Assembly: GCA_023388835.1 (NCBI GenBank)
Contig: JAEWFK010000055.1
Coordinates: 1-20,779 of the forward strand
Direction of reading: 5' to 3'
From: Pseudomonadota bacterium
Lineage (GTDB): Bacteria > Pseudomonadota > Gammaproteobacteria > Burkholderiales > Burkholderiaceae_B
Length of the DNA: 20,779 bases
This document shows, in pieces, positions 13,342 through 20,779 of this stretch. Both the position numbers and the translations under genes were made by a program. The notes below the pieces were generated by a model. It did no database searches. It had not been told where the DNA came from and was given only the letters and a program-made list of their open reading frames with translations. Numbering within the stretch: the first letter of the stretch is position 1; every line of letters starts with the position of its first letter.

Positions 13342-14352
13342 ATGCGCATCGGCCCCTGGTCTCTCTCTCACCCCGTCTTGGCAGCCCCCATGGCGGGGGT
13401 CACCGATCGCCCTTATCGACGCCTGTGCAAGGCTTTGGGGGCGTCTTACGCCGTTTCCGAAATGGCCGCGAGCAATCCGCGCCTGTGGAACAGCGTGAAG
13501 ACTTCGCGCCGGCTGGACCACGCCGGCGAGTCAGACCCCATCGCGGTGCAGATCGCCGGCTCCGACCCCGACATGATGGCCGAGGCGGCTGCCTACAATA
13601 TAGAGAAAGGCGCGCATATCATCGACATCAACATGGGCTGCCCGGTAAAGAAGGTATGTAATGTCGCGTCAGGCTCGGCACTGCTTCGCGACGAAGCGCT
13701 GGTGAGCCGGATCTTGAGCAGTGTGGTCGCCGTGTGCCGCCCGAGAAATATTCCCGTGACCTTGAAGACCCGCACCGGTTGGGATCGGGCCACGCGCAAC
13801 GCCCTGCGCATTGGGCTGCTGGCGCAAGACACTGGCATCGCGGCCTTGACCCTGCATGGCCGCACCCGCTGCGATCTCTACCAGGGAGACGCGGAATACG
13901 ACACCATACGAGCGGTCAAACAGGAGCTGGAAATTCCCGTGATTGCCAATGGGGATATCGATAGTCCCGAAAAGGCTCGGCAGGTATTAGAGTATACGGG
14001 CGCCGATGCCGTCATGATCGGTCGCGCGGCACAGGGCCGGCCATGGATATTTCGCGAAATCAGTCATTACCTGGCCACGGGAACCCGATTGGCGCCGCCC
14101 ACCTGGGGCGAGCTCAGGCACTGCCTGCTCGACCACCTGGAAGACCACTACCAGTTCTATGGCGAATACACAGGCGTTCGTACCGCCCGCAAGCACATCG
14201 GTTGGTACCTCGACGGACTTCCCCATGCGTCACTATTGCGGCAGCAGGTCAACGGCGCTGAAACAACAACCGAACAGATCTCTGCGCTGGAGACCTGGTT
14301 CGATCAGTTTTCCACCAATGAAACCATAGAGATTCGCGCCACGGCAGCGTGA
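13342..14352 (+). CDS. dusB: tRNA-dihydrouridine synthase B
   Basis: The 336-residue FMN enzyme reduces specific uridines in the tRNA D-loop using NADPH. The N-terminus MRIGPWSLSHPVLAAPMAGVTDRPYRRLC aligns by eye with E. coli DusB and fixes the start. The catalytic cysteine is Cys100 in NMGCPVKKV. Other family motifs are VQIAGSDPDMM (69-79), LKTRTGWD (141-148), HGRTRCDLYQGDAEYD (172-187), IANGDI (201-206) and MIGRAAQGRPWIF (225-237), which contact FMN and tRNA. It is the first gene of a dusB-fis pair as in enterobacteria; the stop codon overlaps the upstream GTG of fis. A -10-like hexamer 7 nt before the ATG suggests a leaderless message. Confidence 0.95.
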   Translation: MRIGPWSLSHPVLAAPMAGVTDRPYRRLCKALGASYAVSEMAASNPRLWNSVKTSRRLDHAGESDPIAVQIAGSDPDMMAEAAAYNIEKGAHIIDINMGCPVKKVCNVASGSALLRDEALVSRILSSVVAVCRPRNIPVTLKTRTGWDRATRNALRIGLLAQDTGIAALTLHGRTRCDLYQGDAEYDTIRAVKQELEIPVIANGDIDSPEKARQVLEYTGADAVMIGRAAQGRPWIFREISHYLATGTRLAPPTWGELRHCLLDHLEDHYQFYGEYTGVRTARKHIGWYLDGLPHASLLRQQVNGAETTTEQISALETWFDQFSTNETIEIRATAA

Positions 14353-14618
14353 ACCACAACCAGAGCAATCCCGACATCATGAGCAACATCAACCCCCTCG
14401 AACAGTCCGTGCGTGAACGATTGGAACGCTACTTCACGGATCTGGGCGATTCCGAGCCACGCGACATGCTCGCCATGGTCATCAGCTGCGTCGAACGCCC
14501 CGTGCTTCAGGTTGCGCTCGAGAAAGCCAATGGCAACCAGTCCAAGGCCGCGGCCATGCTGGGCATCACCCGCAGCACATTGCGCAAGAAGCTCCACGCT
14601 CATGATCTGCAACCCTGA
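14349..14618 (+). CDS. fis: Fis-family nucleoid DNA-binding protein
   Basis: The protein ends in the typical Fis C-terminal helix-turn-helix: GNQSKAAAMLGITRSTLRKKLHAHDL. It is preceded by the dimer helices ERYFTDLGDSEPRDMLAMVISCVERPVLQVALEKA. Fis bends DNA, organises the nucleoid and activates stable-RNA promoters in fast growth. From the GTG at 14349, which overlaps the dusB TGA in GTGA, it is 89 residues; from the ATG at 14379 (MSNINPLEQS) it is 79, the length common in betaproteobacteria. Neither start has a strong ribosome-binding site, and coupling to dusB fits the first. The protein is shorter than the 98-residue E. coli Fis because the N-terminal arm is reduced. purH follows after 26 bp. 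Confidence 0.92.
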   Translation: MNHNQSNPDIMSNINPLEQSVRERLERYFTDLGDSEPRDMLAMVISCVERPVLQVALEKANGNQSKAAAMLGITRSTLRKKLHAHDLQP

Positions 14619-14644
14619 TTCTTCCATCCTTCACTGAAGCCCCA

Positions 14645-16237
14645 ATGAAAATCCAGACCGCCCTACTTTCCGTGTCCGACAAATCGGGCATCGTCGACTT
14701 CGCCCAGGCGCTTGCCCGCCGCGGCGTGCGCCTCCTGTCCACCGGCGGCACTGCCCGCCTGCTCAGCGAGGCCGGCATCCAGGTGACCGAGGTCGCGCAA
14801 CATACCGGGTCCCCTGAAATTCTCGATGGCCGGGTCAAGACCCTGCATCCGAAGATCCACGGCGGCCTGCTTGCGCGGCGCGACAGCACGGAACACATGC
14901 AGGCGCTGGAAGAACACGGCATTGACCGTATCGATCTCCTGGTCGTGAATCTGTATCCTTTCCGCGAGACCATCGCGAAATCGGACTGCACCTTTGCAGA
15001 CGCCGTCGAGAACATCGACATCGGCGGTCCGGCCATGTTGCGCGCGGCAGCAAAGAATCACGGCACGCCTGCGGGCGGTGCAACGGTCGTCATCGATCCA
15101 GCCGATTATTCGCGCGTACTTGCGGAGATCGACGGCCCCCATGGCGCGCCGTCCTACGCGCTGCGGCTCGAACTGGCGGCCAAGGTCTACGCGCACACTG
15201 CCGCTTACGACGGTGCCATCGCTGGCTACTTGAGCAGCCTCACCCAATCCGAGCCCGTTCAGGCCCAGCCCGCCGAACGCAGCCCATGGCCGCGTGTGCT
15301 CACCATGCAGCTCAAGCAGAATCAAGTGCTGCGCTACGGCGAGAACCCGCATCAGCAGGCGGCCTTCTACACCGACCCCAGCGTTGCCCCGGGCCTGCTG
15401 GGGAGCTACACACAATTGCAGGGCAAAGAGCTTTCCTACAACAACATCGCCGACGCCGATGCGGCGTGGGAATGCGTGCGTAGCTTCGAATCCGCCGCCT
15501 GCGTGATCATCAAGCACGCCAATCCCTGCGGCGTCGCGGTGGGCGCGTCTCCTCTGGAAGCCTATGAAAAGGCCTTCCAGACCGATCCCACCTCTGCTTT
15601 CGGGGGCATCATCGCCTTCAACCGCCCCGTCGACGGCGCTACAGCCGAAGCGATCAGCAAGCAGTTCGTCGAAGTCGTGCTGGCGCCCGAATATTCTTCC
15701 CAGGCCACGGCCGTCTTTGCCGCCAAGAAAAACGTGCGCGTACTGCAGGTGCCTCTGGGCGATGGCCGCAACGCCTTCGACGTCAAGCGGGTGGGCGGTG
15801 GATGGCTGGTCCAGAACCCGGACGACTTCCTGGTTCCCGACGCCGAGTTCCGTGTGGTCACCAAATTGCAGCCCACTGATGCGCAGATGGACGACCTGCG
15901 CTTCGCCTGGAAAGTCGCGAAATACGTGAAGTCCAACGCCATCGTCTTCACCGGCAACGGGATGACCCTGGGGGTCGGAGCCGGCCAGATGAGCCGTGTC
16001 GATTCCGCGCGCATCGCGTCGATCAAGGCGCAGAACGCCGGTCTTTCACTGGCCGGGTCGGCCGTCGCATCAGACGCCTTCTTCCCATTCCGCGATGGAC
16101 TGGACGTCGTGGTGGACGCCGGTGCCGGCTGCGTGATTCAGCCGGGCGGAAGCATCCGTGACGATGAAGTCATCGCCGCCGCCGATGAGCGCGGAATCCC
16201 GATGGTCTTCACGGGAACGCGGCACTTCCGCCACTGA
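14645..16237 (+). CDS. purH: bifunctional AICAR transformylase / IMP cyclohydrolase
   Basis: The 530-residue enzyme performs the last two steps of IMP synthesis. The N-terminal IMP cyclohydrolase (MGS-like) domain shows LLSVSDKSGIVDFA (7-20), LLSTGGTARLL (30-40), RVKTLHPKIHGG (63-74) and VENIDIGGPAMLRAAAKN (121-138). The C-terminal AICAR formyltransferase has RYGENPHQQAAFY (230-242), the catalytic Lys290-His291 in IIKHANPCG, the SAFGGIIAFN segment (317-326) and a final GTRHFRH. Length and ends match full PurH. The ATG lies 26 bp after fis with only a weak ribosome-binding site. The stop overlaps the ruvC ATG by one base, linking purine synthesis and recombination genes in one transcript. No ZTP riboswitch fits in the short upstream gap. 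Confidence 0.97.
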   Translation: MKIQTALLSVSDKSGIVDFAQALARRGVRLLSTGGTARLLSEAGIQVTEVAQHTGSPEILDGRVKTLHPKIHGGLLARRDSTEHMQALEEHGIDRIDLLVVNLYPFRETIAKSDCTFADAVENIDIGGPAMLRAAAKNHGTPAGGATVVIDPADYSRVLAEIDGPHGAPSYALRLELAAKVYAHTAAYDGAIAGYLSSLTQSEPVQAQPAERSPWPRVLTMQLKQNQVLRYGENPHQQAAFYTDPSVAPGLLGSYTQLQGKELSYNNIADADAAWECVRSFESAACVIIKHANPCGVAVGASPLEAYEKAFQTDPTSAFGGIIAFNRPVDGATAEAISKQFVEVVLAPEYSSQATAVFAAKKNVRVLQVPLGDGRNAFDVKRVGGGWLVQNPDDFLVPDAEFRVVTKLQPTDAQMDDLRFAWKVAKYVKSNAIVFTGNGMTLGVGAGQMSRVDSARIASIKAQNAGLSLAGSAVASDAFFPFRDGLDVVVDAGAGCVIQPGGSIRDDEVIAAADERGIPMVFTGTRHFRH

Positions 16238-16779
16238 TGCGCATCCTCGGCATCGATCCCGGTCTCAGGCGCACGGGCTTCGGCGTCATCGACGCCGACG
16301 GCCCTCGCCTGATGTACGTGGCGAGCGGCACCATCGTCGTACCGGGCGACCTCGACCTTGCGGCTCGCCTGAAGAGCATTCTTGATCACATCCGCGAGGT
16401 GGCGGCCGAGACCCGCCCTCAGGTGGCAGCCATGGAAAAGGTGTTTCTCAACACCAACCCGGCTTCGACCCTGCTGCTGGGACAGGCGCGCGGGGCGGCC
16501 ATGTGCGCACTGGCGGACTCCGGCCTGGAGGTCCACGAATACACCGCCTTGCAGATCAAAAAATCAGTGGTGGGGACCGGCCGGGCCGCCAAGGAGCAGG
16601 TGCAGCACATGGTGCAGCGCCTGCTTTCGCTCAACGGATTGCCTGCCGCCGACTCGGCCGATGCCCTGGCCTGTGCGATCTGCCACGCCCACGTTTACCC
16701 GCTCGCCGCCACGCTGGCCCGTGGCGCCTTTGCCTCCACCGGCCTGAAGCGTGTACGCAACGGCCGGCTGGTGGGCTGA
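16237..16779 (+). CDS. ruvC: Holliday-junction resolvase RuvC
   Basis: The 180-residue RNase H-fold endonuclease cuts Holliday junctions symmetrically. The four acidic catalytic residues are visible: Asp7 in ILGIDPGLRRTGFGV, Glu67 in AAMEKVFLNTNP, and Asp139 and Asp142 in AADSADALACAICHAH. The KKSVVGTGRAAKEQV segment (108-122) is the conserved DNA-contact region. Length fits E. coli RuvC (173). The ATG overlaps the last base of the purH stop, and ruvA follows after 18 bp, so the three genes are co-transcribed. It acts with RuvAB at recombination intermediates. Confidence 0.97.
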   Translation: MRILGIDPGLRRTGFGVIDADGPRLMYVASGTIVVPGDLDLAARLKSILDHIREVAAETRPQVAAMEKVFLNTNPASTLLLGQARGAAMCALADSGLEVHEYTALQIKKSVVGTGRAAKEQVQHMVQRLLSLNGLPAADSADALACAICHAHVYPLAATLARGAFASTGLKRVRNGRLVG

Positions 16780-16797
16780 CATCAAGAGACTCATGCC

Positions 16798-17370
16798 ATG
16801 ATTGGACGCATCCGCGGCATACTGCTGGAAAAGACACCGCCCACGCTCTGCATCGACGTCCGCGGTATCGGCTATGAAGTCGACGTGCCCATGAGCACGT
16901 TGTACAAACTGCCCGACGTCGGGCAAGAAGTCGTGCTTCATACCCATCTGCAGGTGCGCGAAGACGCACATATCCTCTACGGGTTTTCTTCCGCGGCGGA
17001 ACGCAGTGCCTTTCGTTCGCTGATCAAGGTCACCGGCGTGGGCGCGCGCATCGCCCTGGCCGTGCTGTCAGGCATGAGCGTCGAAGAATTGTCGAGCGCT
17101 GTGACATTGCAGGAGACGGGCCGCTTGACGCGTGTGCCGGGCATCGGCAAAAAGACGGCGGAACGCCTGTTGCTCGAATTGCGCGGCAAGCTCGGGGCTG
17201 ATATCGGCGCCGTGGCCGCCCCGGTCCCCGGCGCGCAGTCCGACATCCTGAACGCCCTGCTGTCACTGGGCTATTCAAGCGCCGAAACGCAAAAGGCCCT
17301 GAAAGCCCTGCCGGAAGACATCGACGTGGCCGAAGGGATCCGCCAGGCTTTGAAATCCATGGCCCGTTAG
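16798..17370 (+). CDS. ruvA: Holliday-junction branch-migration subunit RuvA
   Basis: The 190-residue protein shows the three RuvA domains. Residues 1-63 are the OB-fold (MIGRIRGILLEKTPP, IDVRGIGYEVDVPM, HTHLQVREDAHILYGF). Residues 64-140 carry two helix-hairpin-helix motifs, VTGVGARIALAVLSG (78-92) and VPGIGKKTAERLLLELRGK (113-131). Residues 148-190 are the RuvB-binding domain III (ILNALLSLGYSSAETQKAL), after a short Ala/Pro linker. Tetramers hold the four-way junction while RuvB hexamers pump DNA. Unusually for a ruvAB pair, the next gene is not ruvB but a minus-strand dehydratase whose stop lies 10 bp away. No terminator is seen in that gap. Confidence 0.97.
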   Translation: MIGRIRGILLEKTPPTLCIDVRGIGYEVDVPMSTLYKLPDVGQEVVLHTHLQVREDAHILYGFSSAAERSAFRSLIKVTGVGARIALAVLSGMSVEELSSAVTLQETGRLTRVPGIGKKTAERLLLELRGKLGADIGAVAAPVPGAQSDILNALLSLGYSSAETQKALKALPEDIDVAEGIRQALKSMAR

Positions 17371-17380
17371 AAGATCGGGC

Positions 17381-18352
17381 TCACGCTTCGTGTCCCAGGC
17401 AGGCGGCATAGCTGGCGAGATCAACGTTGCCGCCGCTCAGGATGACACCGACCCGCATGCCGCGCACGGGCACGACTTCACGCAGCACGGCGGCCGCGCC
17501 CAGGCAACCCGTAGGTTCCACGACGATCTTCATCCGCTCAGCAAAGAACTGCATGGCAGCGATCAGCTTGCTGTCTTCCACGGCAAGGATGTCATGCGCA
17601 TAACGCTTGATGATGGGAAAGTTGTATTCCCCCAGACACTGCGTAAGCGCGCCGTCGGCGAGGGAGCTCGGCACATCGATACGTACCCGCTCACCCTTGT
17701 GGAAGGACTGCTGGCCGTCGTTCCCGGCAAGCGGTTCGACGCCATAGACGAGGCATTCCGGCGCCACGGCGTGGGTGGCCAGGAGCGAGCCGGCAAGCAG
17801 CCCACCACCGCCCAGCGGCACGAACAAGGCATCCAGCCCGCCAACGTCTTCGAATAACTCCATGGCTGCCGTGCCTTGACCGGCGATCACATCGGGATCA
17901 TCAAACGGCGGAATGAGCGTCAGGCCTTCTTGTTCGACCATGCCTCGCGCCACCTGCTCGCGGTCTTCGGTCTTGCGGTCGTAGGAGATGATGCGCGCGC
18001 CGTAGCTGGCGGCAGCATTGCGTTTTGCTTTCGGGGCGTCAAGCGGCATGATGATGGTGGCCAGGACGCCCAGCTGCTTCGCCGCCCGGGCGATGGCCTG
18101 GCCATGGTTGCCCGATGAAAACGTCACTACGCCAGCGCGCCTTGCGGGTTCATCCAGCTTCGCAATGGCGTTGTACGCGCCGCGGAATTTGAAGGCGCCA
18201 ACACGCTGCAGGTTCTCACATTTGAAGAAGACTTCCGCGTCTAGCCGGCCGTTCAGGGTCTGCGAGCTGAGCACCGGTGTGCGATGGACGACTCCGCGCA
18301 GACGCTCCGCTGCTTCCTGGACATCCTGATACGTTGGCAAAGATGGATTCAT
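17381..18352 (-). CDS. PLP-dependent threonine/serine dehydratase (catabolic type)
   Basis: The 323-residue fold-type II PLP enzyme has the Schiff-base lysine Lys55 in VGAFKFRGAYNA, substrate-binding TFSSGNHGQAIA (about 77-88), the PLP-phosphate loop PLGGGGLLAG and the C-terminal ILSGGNVDL. It has no C-terminal ACT regulatory domain, so it is not the biosynthetic, isoleucine-inhibited IlvA. The GAFKFRGA motif also occurs in serine racemase and threo-3-hydroxyaspartate dehydratase, so the exact substrate (threonine, serine or hydroxyaspartate) is open. The ATG at 18352 has GGAG 5 nt upstream; the longer GTG start at 18376 lacks this. It sits between ruvA and ruvB on the opposite strand, convergent with ruvA and divergent from ruvB. 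Confidence 0.9.
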   Translation of the reverse strand: MNPSLPTYQDVQEAAERLRGVVHRTPVLSSQTLNGRLDAEVFFKCENLQRVGAFKFRGAYNAIAKLDEPARRAGVVTFSSGNHGQAIARAAKQLGVLATIIMPLDAPKAKRNAAASYGARIISYDRKTEDREQVARGMVEQEGLTLIPPFDDPDVIAGQGTAAMELFEDVGGLDALFVPLGGGGLLAGSLLATHAVAPECLVYGVEPLAGNDGQQSFHKGERVRIDVPSSLADGALTQCLGEYNFPIIKRYAHDILAVEDSKLIAAMQFFAERMKIVVEPTGCLGAAAVLREVVPVRGMRVGVILSGGNVDLASYAACLGHEA

Positions 18353-18369
18353 GCATGCTCCATGGTTAA

Positions 18370-18398
18370 TTACCACAATGATATATGCGTTCTATACT
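18370..18398 (+). promoter_or_regulatory. sigma70-like ruvB promoter
   Basis: TTACCA (18370-18375) and TATACT (18393-18398) are separated by exactly 17 bp, predicting a start near 18405. It lies in the AT-rich 81-bp gap shared with the divergent dehydratase gene. A promoter here is needed because ruvA transcription would have to cross an opposing gene to reach ruvB. Confidence 0.5.
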
Positions 18399-18410
18399 AG
18401 AGCACGATCA

Positions 18411-18426
18411 CTGTGGATACAGACAG
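18411..18426. promoter_or_regulatory. LexA-box-like site at ruvB
   Basis: CTGTGGATACAGACAG fits CTGT-N8-ACAG, the LexA operator framework of E. coli and many betaproteobacteria; the inner eight bases are less AT-rich than in the best sites. It also contains a tighter CTGT-N4-ACAG palindrome. It lies just downstream of the predicted ruvB start point, where LexA would block elongation or open-complex formation. SOS control of ruvAB is established in E. coli; here it is inference. Confidence 0.45.
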
Positions 18427-18433
18427 CTTTCCC

Positions 18434-19501
18434 ATGGCCATACATTCCGACGCCCTCGCGCGCACCAGCCAGCCCGAGCGCATCGTCGCGCCCCAGAGCA
18501 GCTCGCCCAACGAAGACTCCATCGAGCGGGCCCTGCGCCCGCGCGCGCTGCAGGAATACATCGGGCAGCACCGGGTGCGAGAACAGCTCGAAATCTTCAT
18601 CCAGGCGGCGCGTGGGCGACACGAAGCCCTGGACCATGTCCTGCTCTTTGGGCCGCCGGGCCTGGGAAAAACCACCTTGGCGCACATTATTGCGCACGAA
18701 ATGGGCGTGCAGCTGCGGCAGACTTCCGGGCCCGTGCTTGAACGCCCGGGCGACCTCGCTGCCCTCCTCACGAACCTGGAAAAGAACGACGTTCTATTCA
18801 TCGACGAAATCCATCGTCTGTCTCCCGTGGTGGAAGAAATTCTCTACCCCGCGCTGGAAGACTTCCAGATCGACATCATGATCGGCGAAGGCCCGGCCGC
18901 ACGCAGCGTGAAGATCGACCTGCAGCCGTTTACGCTGGTAGGCGCCACCACGCGCGCAGGCATGCTCACGAATCCGCTGCGCGACCGCTTCGGCATCGTT
19001 TCCCGCCTCGAGTTCTATTCCGCCGACGATCTGGCCCATATCGTCGAACGTAGTGCGCGGCTGCTGAACGCCGGCGCCTCGCCGCAAGGCGCTGCCGAAA
19101 TTGCCCGCCGCTCACGGGGCACACCGCGCATCGCCAACCGTCTGTTAAGGCGCGTGCGCGATTATGCCGAAGTCCGCGCCCAGGGCCGTATCGACCCCGA
19201 CGTGGCCTCTGCCGCGCTCACCATGCTGGAAGTGGACCCCATGGGACTGGATCTCATGGACCGCAAGCTGCTGGAAGCCATCATCCACAAGTTCGACGGC
19301 GGTCCCGTCGGAGTGGACAGTCTCGCCGCGGCGATCGGCGAAGAGCGCGACACCATTGAAGACGTCATCGAACCTTTTCTGATCCAGACCGGCTTCCTGC
19401 AGCGCACGCCGCGCGGGCGCATCGCAACGCAGACCACCTGGCGCCACCTGGGGCTCACCCCGCCTACAGGTTTTGCAACCGGGGGCGGCGAGCTCTTCTA
19501 A
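18434..19501 (+). CDS. ruvB: Holliday-junction branch-migration ATPase RuvB
   Basis: The 355-residue AAA+ motor has Walker A GPPGLGKTT (73-81), Walker B LFIDEIH (121-127), sensor I GATTRAGML (170-178), the arginine-rich RSRGTPRIANRLLRRVRD (sensor II region) and a C-terminal winged helix (KLLEAIIHKFDGGPVGVDSLAAAIGEE). It forms hexameric rings on DNA flanking RuvA at junctions. I choose the ATG at 18434 (MAIHSD...), because Bordetella-type RuvB proteins begin in this way; a GTG at 18413 would place the start inside the LexA-like site. The Shine-Dalgarno site is weak. It is separated from ruvA by a minus-strand gene and has its own promoter. It converges on recQ with a 37-bp gap. Confidence 0.96.
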   Translation: MAIHSDALARTSQPERIVAPQSSSPNEDSIERALRPRALQEYIGQHRVREQLEIFIQAARGRHEALDHVLLFGPPGLGKTTLAHIIAHEMGVQLRQTSGPVLERPGDLAALLTNLEKNDVLFIDEIHRLSPVVEEILYPALEDFQIDIMIGEGPAARSVKIDLQPFTLVGATTRAGMLTNPLRDRFGIVSRLEFYSADDLAHIVERSARLLNAGASPQGAAEIARRSRGTPRIANRLLRRVRDYAEVRAQGRIDPDVASAALTMLEVDPMGLDLMDRKLLEAIIHKFDGGPVGVDSLAAAIGEERDTIEDVIEPFLIQTGFLQRTPRGRIATQTTWRHLGLTPPTGFATGGGELF

Positions 19502-19527
19502 GTCCCCTCTTCCGAGTCACTCCACCC

Positions 19528-19555
19528 GTGTGCGGCCTCTACACGGCCGCCACAC
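19528..19555. terminator. inverted repeat between convergent ruvB and recQ
   Basis: GTGT-GCGGCC (19528-19537) pairs with GGCCGC-C-ACAC (19545-19555) with one bulged C and a 7-nt loop, giving about 10 bp. It overlaps the recQ stop codon (19541-19539). It could end transcripts from both sides, although there is no T-run on either strand. Confidence 0.4.
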
Positions 19556-20779
19556 ACTCCAGCAGTGCCTCTCCATAGGCTTCCAGCTTGCGCACACCCA
19601 CGCCGTGCACATGCGAAAGCTCGTCGAGGCTGCGCGGGTCGCGAAGCGCGATCTCGCGCAGGGTCGCATCGTGGAAAATAACGTAGGCCGGTACGCCGTG
19701 TTCGCGCGCCACGGCCGCGCGCCAGGCGCGCAAGGCCTCGAACCTGCCTTGGCTTTCGGCATCCAGACCCGCATCGGCCGCGGATTGGCGACGCGAGCGG
19801 CTGCTGACGCGTCCCGCGCCCGGAGCTTCCCGCCGCAGCATGAGGCTGACCTCTCCCTTGAGCACCGAACGGCTTTGCTCGGTCAGCATCAGGGTGCCGT
19901 GGCCTTCGAAGTCGACCGCCACCAGGCCTTTTGCCAACAATTGCCGCAGTACGCCGCGCCAAGCCTGATCACTGAGATCCGCCCCTACTCCAAAGACGCT
20001 CAAACTGTCATGGCCCTGTTCGCGGACCCGCGGCGTTGCCTTGCCCCGCAGAATGTCAATGATATGGCCCGCCCCATAACGTTGACCACGCTCCCGCCAT
20101 AGGCGGAAAATCGCCGACAGCAGCTTCTGCGCGGCCACCATACCGTCCCAGCACTCCGGCGGCTCCAGGCAGGTGTCGCAATTCCCGCAGGCGGCGATAT
20201 CCTGTCCAAAATACGCGAGCAACTGCTGACGCCGGCAATCGACCGTTTCGCAAAGGCCCAGCATGGCATCGAGCTGCCGCCCGGACCGGCGCTTGAACAT
20301 GTCGTCGCCCGAAGACTCGTCGATCATGCGCCGCTGCTGCACGACGTCCTGCAGCCCATAGGCCATCCAGGCCGTCGCGGGCTCGCCGTCACGACCCGCG
20401 CGACCGGTTTCCTGGTAATAGCCTTCCACCGACTTGGGCAGGTCAACGTGGGCCACAAAACGGACGTCCGGCTTATTCACCCCCATGCCGAAGGCGATGG
20501 TCGCCACCATGGTCAGTCCTTCTTCGCGCAGGAATCTCGCTTGATGTTCGGCACGTACCGCCGCATCCATGCCGGCGTGGTAAGCCAGAGCGGGAACGCC
20601 GTTCTGCGAAAGAAAGGCAGCGATATCCTCGACGCGGGCGCGCGACAGGCAATAGACGATGCCGCTGTCTCCGGCGTGTTCTTCCCGGATGAAGGCGAGC
20701 AGCTGGCGTTTGACCTCGTTCTTCTCGACGATGCGGTAAAGAATATTGGGCCGGTCGAAGCTCGAGACAAAATGCGCCG
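19539..20779 (-). CDS. recQ: ATP-dependent DNA helicase RecQ (partial, N-terminus beyond right edge)
   Basis: The open frame continues past the window edge, with 412 residues visible. The first visible residues are the RecQ signature around FVSSFDRPNILYRIVEKN, followed by the second RecA domain: SGIVYCLSRARVEDIA, YHAGMD, TIAFGMGVNKPDVRFVAHVDLPKSVEGYYQETGRAGRDG (motifs V and VI). The RQC domain follows with zinc cysteines in CRRQQLLAYFGQ and CGNCDTC, then a winged helix, and near the end an HRDC domain (FEALRAWRAAVAREHGVPAYVIFHDATLREIA). Motifs I-III (Walker A and DEAH) lie outside the window. RecQ unwinds DNA 3' to 5' in recombination and fork repair. An internal Met at 20570 is not the true start. 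It converges on ruvB. Confidence 0.95.
   Translation of the reverse strand, partial: AHFVSSFDRPNILYRIVEKNEVKRQLLAFIREEHAGDSGIVYCLSRARVEDIAAFLSQNGVPALAYHAGMDAAVRAEHQARFLREEGLTMVATIAFGMGVNKPDVRFVAHVDLPKSVEGYYQETGRAGRDGEPATAWMAYGLQDVVQQRRMIDESSGDDMFKRRSGRQLDAMLGLCETVDCRRQQLLAYFGQDIAACGNCDTCLEPPECWDGMVAAQKLLSAIFRLWRERGQRYGAGHIIDILRGKATPRVREQGHDSLSVFGVGADLSDQAWRGVLRQLLAKGLVAVDFEGHGTLMLTEQSRSVLKGEVSLMLRREAPGAGRVSSRSRRQSAADAGLDAESQGRFEALRAWRAAVAREHGVPAYVIFHDATLREIALRDPRSLDELSHVHGVGVRKLEAYGEALLECVAAV

Noticed and set aside
14619..14644. ZTP (pfl) riboswitch before purH
   Set aside because: Only 26 bp separate fis from purH, too little for the aptamer, and the core motif is absent.
14663..15517. 284-codon open frame opposite purH
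   Set aside because: It is antisense to a fully supported gene, with no family features and no start signal.
18413..18433. GTG start of ruvB 21 nt upstream
   Set aside because: It falls within the LexA-like site and adds seven residues not typical of RuvB; MAIHSD fits related proteins.

Overview
This window is a GC-rich chromosomal stretch from a betaproteobacterium of the order Burkholderiales, most likely family Alcaligenaceae (Bordetella/Achromobacter/Pusillimonas-like). Support for this is the dusB-fis-purH-ruvC-ruvA...ruvB gene order, the short Fis protein, the ilvE plus small CHCC zinc-finger pair, and protein sequences that read like Bordetella homologues. Genus and species cannot be fixed by reading alone. 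Nearly all of the window is chromosomal core or near-core DNA. I see no rRNA, tRNA, CRISPR array, insertion sequence, prophage or attachment site.

Layout. At the left edge is the N-terminal part of an IclR-type regulator (minus strand), preceded by a two-gene operon, also minus, of an EI24-domain membrane protein and a stand-alone MoCF-domain (CinA N-terminal-like) protein. A thioredoxin-fold protein with a WCDTC active site is divergent from that operon. Next come a RhlE-type DEAD-box helicase (minus) and the branched-chain amino-acid exporter pair azlC-azlD (minus). azlCD is divergent from the plus-strand run ilvE, CHCC zinc-finger protein and YheT-type hydrolase. A convergent minus-strand operon follows: a stand-alone domain resembling the MgtC C-terminus, a CtaG-type oxidase-assembly membrane protein and a BepA-like M48 metalloprotease. 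It has its own sigma70-like promoter and a roughly 250-nt, strongly structured 5' leader. Upstream of it lies a Na+/Ca2+-exchanger-family protein (minus).

The right part is plus-strand housekeeping: ubiH, then dusB-fis-purH-ruvC-ruvA as a tight, partly overlapping series. A threonine/serine dehydratase gene on the minus strand separates ruvA from ruvB. ruvB therefore has its own promoter, with a CTGT-N8-ACAG LexA-box match just downstream of it. recQ (partial, minus) converges on ruvB at the right edge.

How the genes work together. azlCD/ilvE form a branched-chain amino-acid export and transamination locus. ruvC, ruvA and ruvB make the Holliday-junction resolvasome, with recQ next door. ctaG, the M48 protease and perhaps the MgtC-like domain form an envelope/respiratory-assembly operon. 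The most unusual material is regulatory rather than a new gene system: (1) the long structured leader of the MgtC-like/ctaG/M48 operon; (2) ubiH and dusB, both with a -10-like hexamer exactly 7 nt before the ATG and no good Shine-Dalgarno site, which suggests leaderless mRNAs; (3) the split ruvA/ruvB arrangement with a LexA-like site at ruvB. I do not see a convincing new defence, mobile or biosynthetic system.
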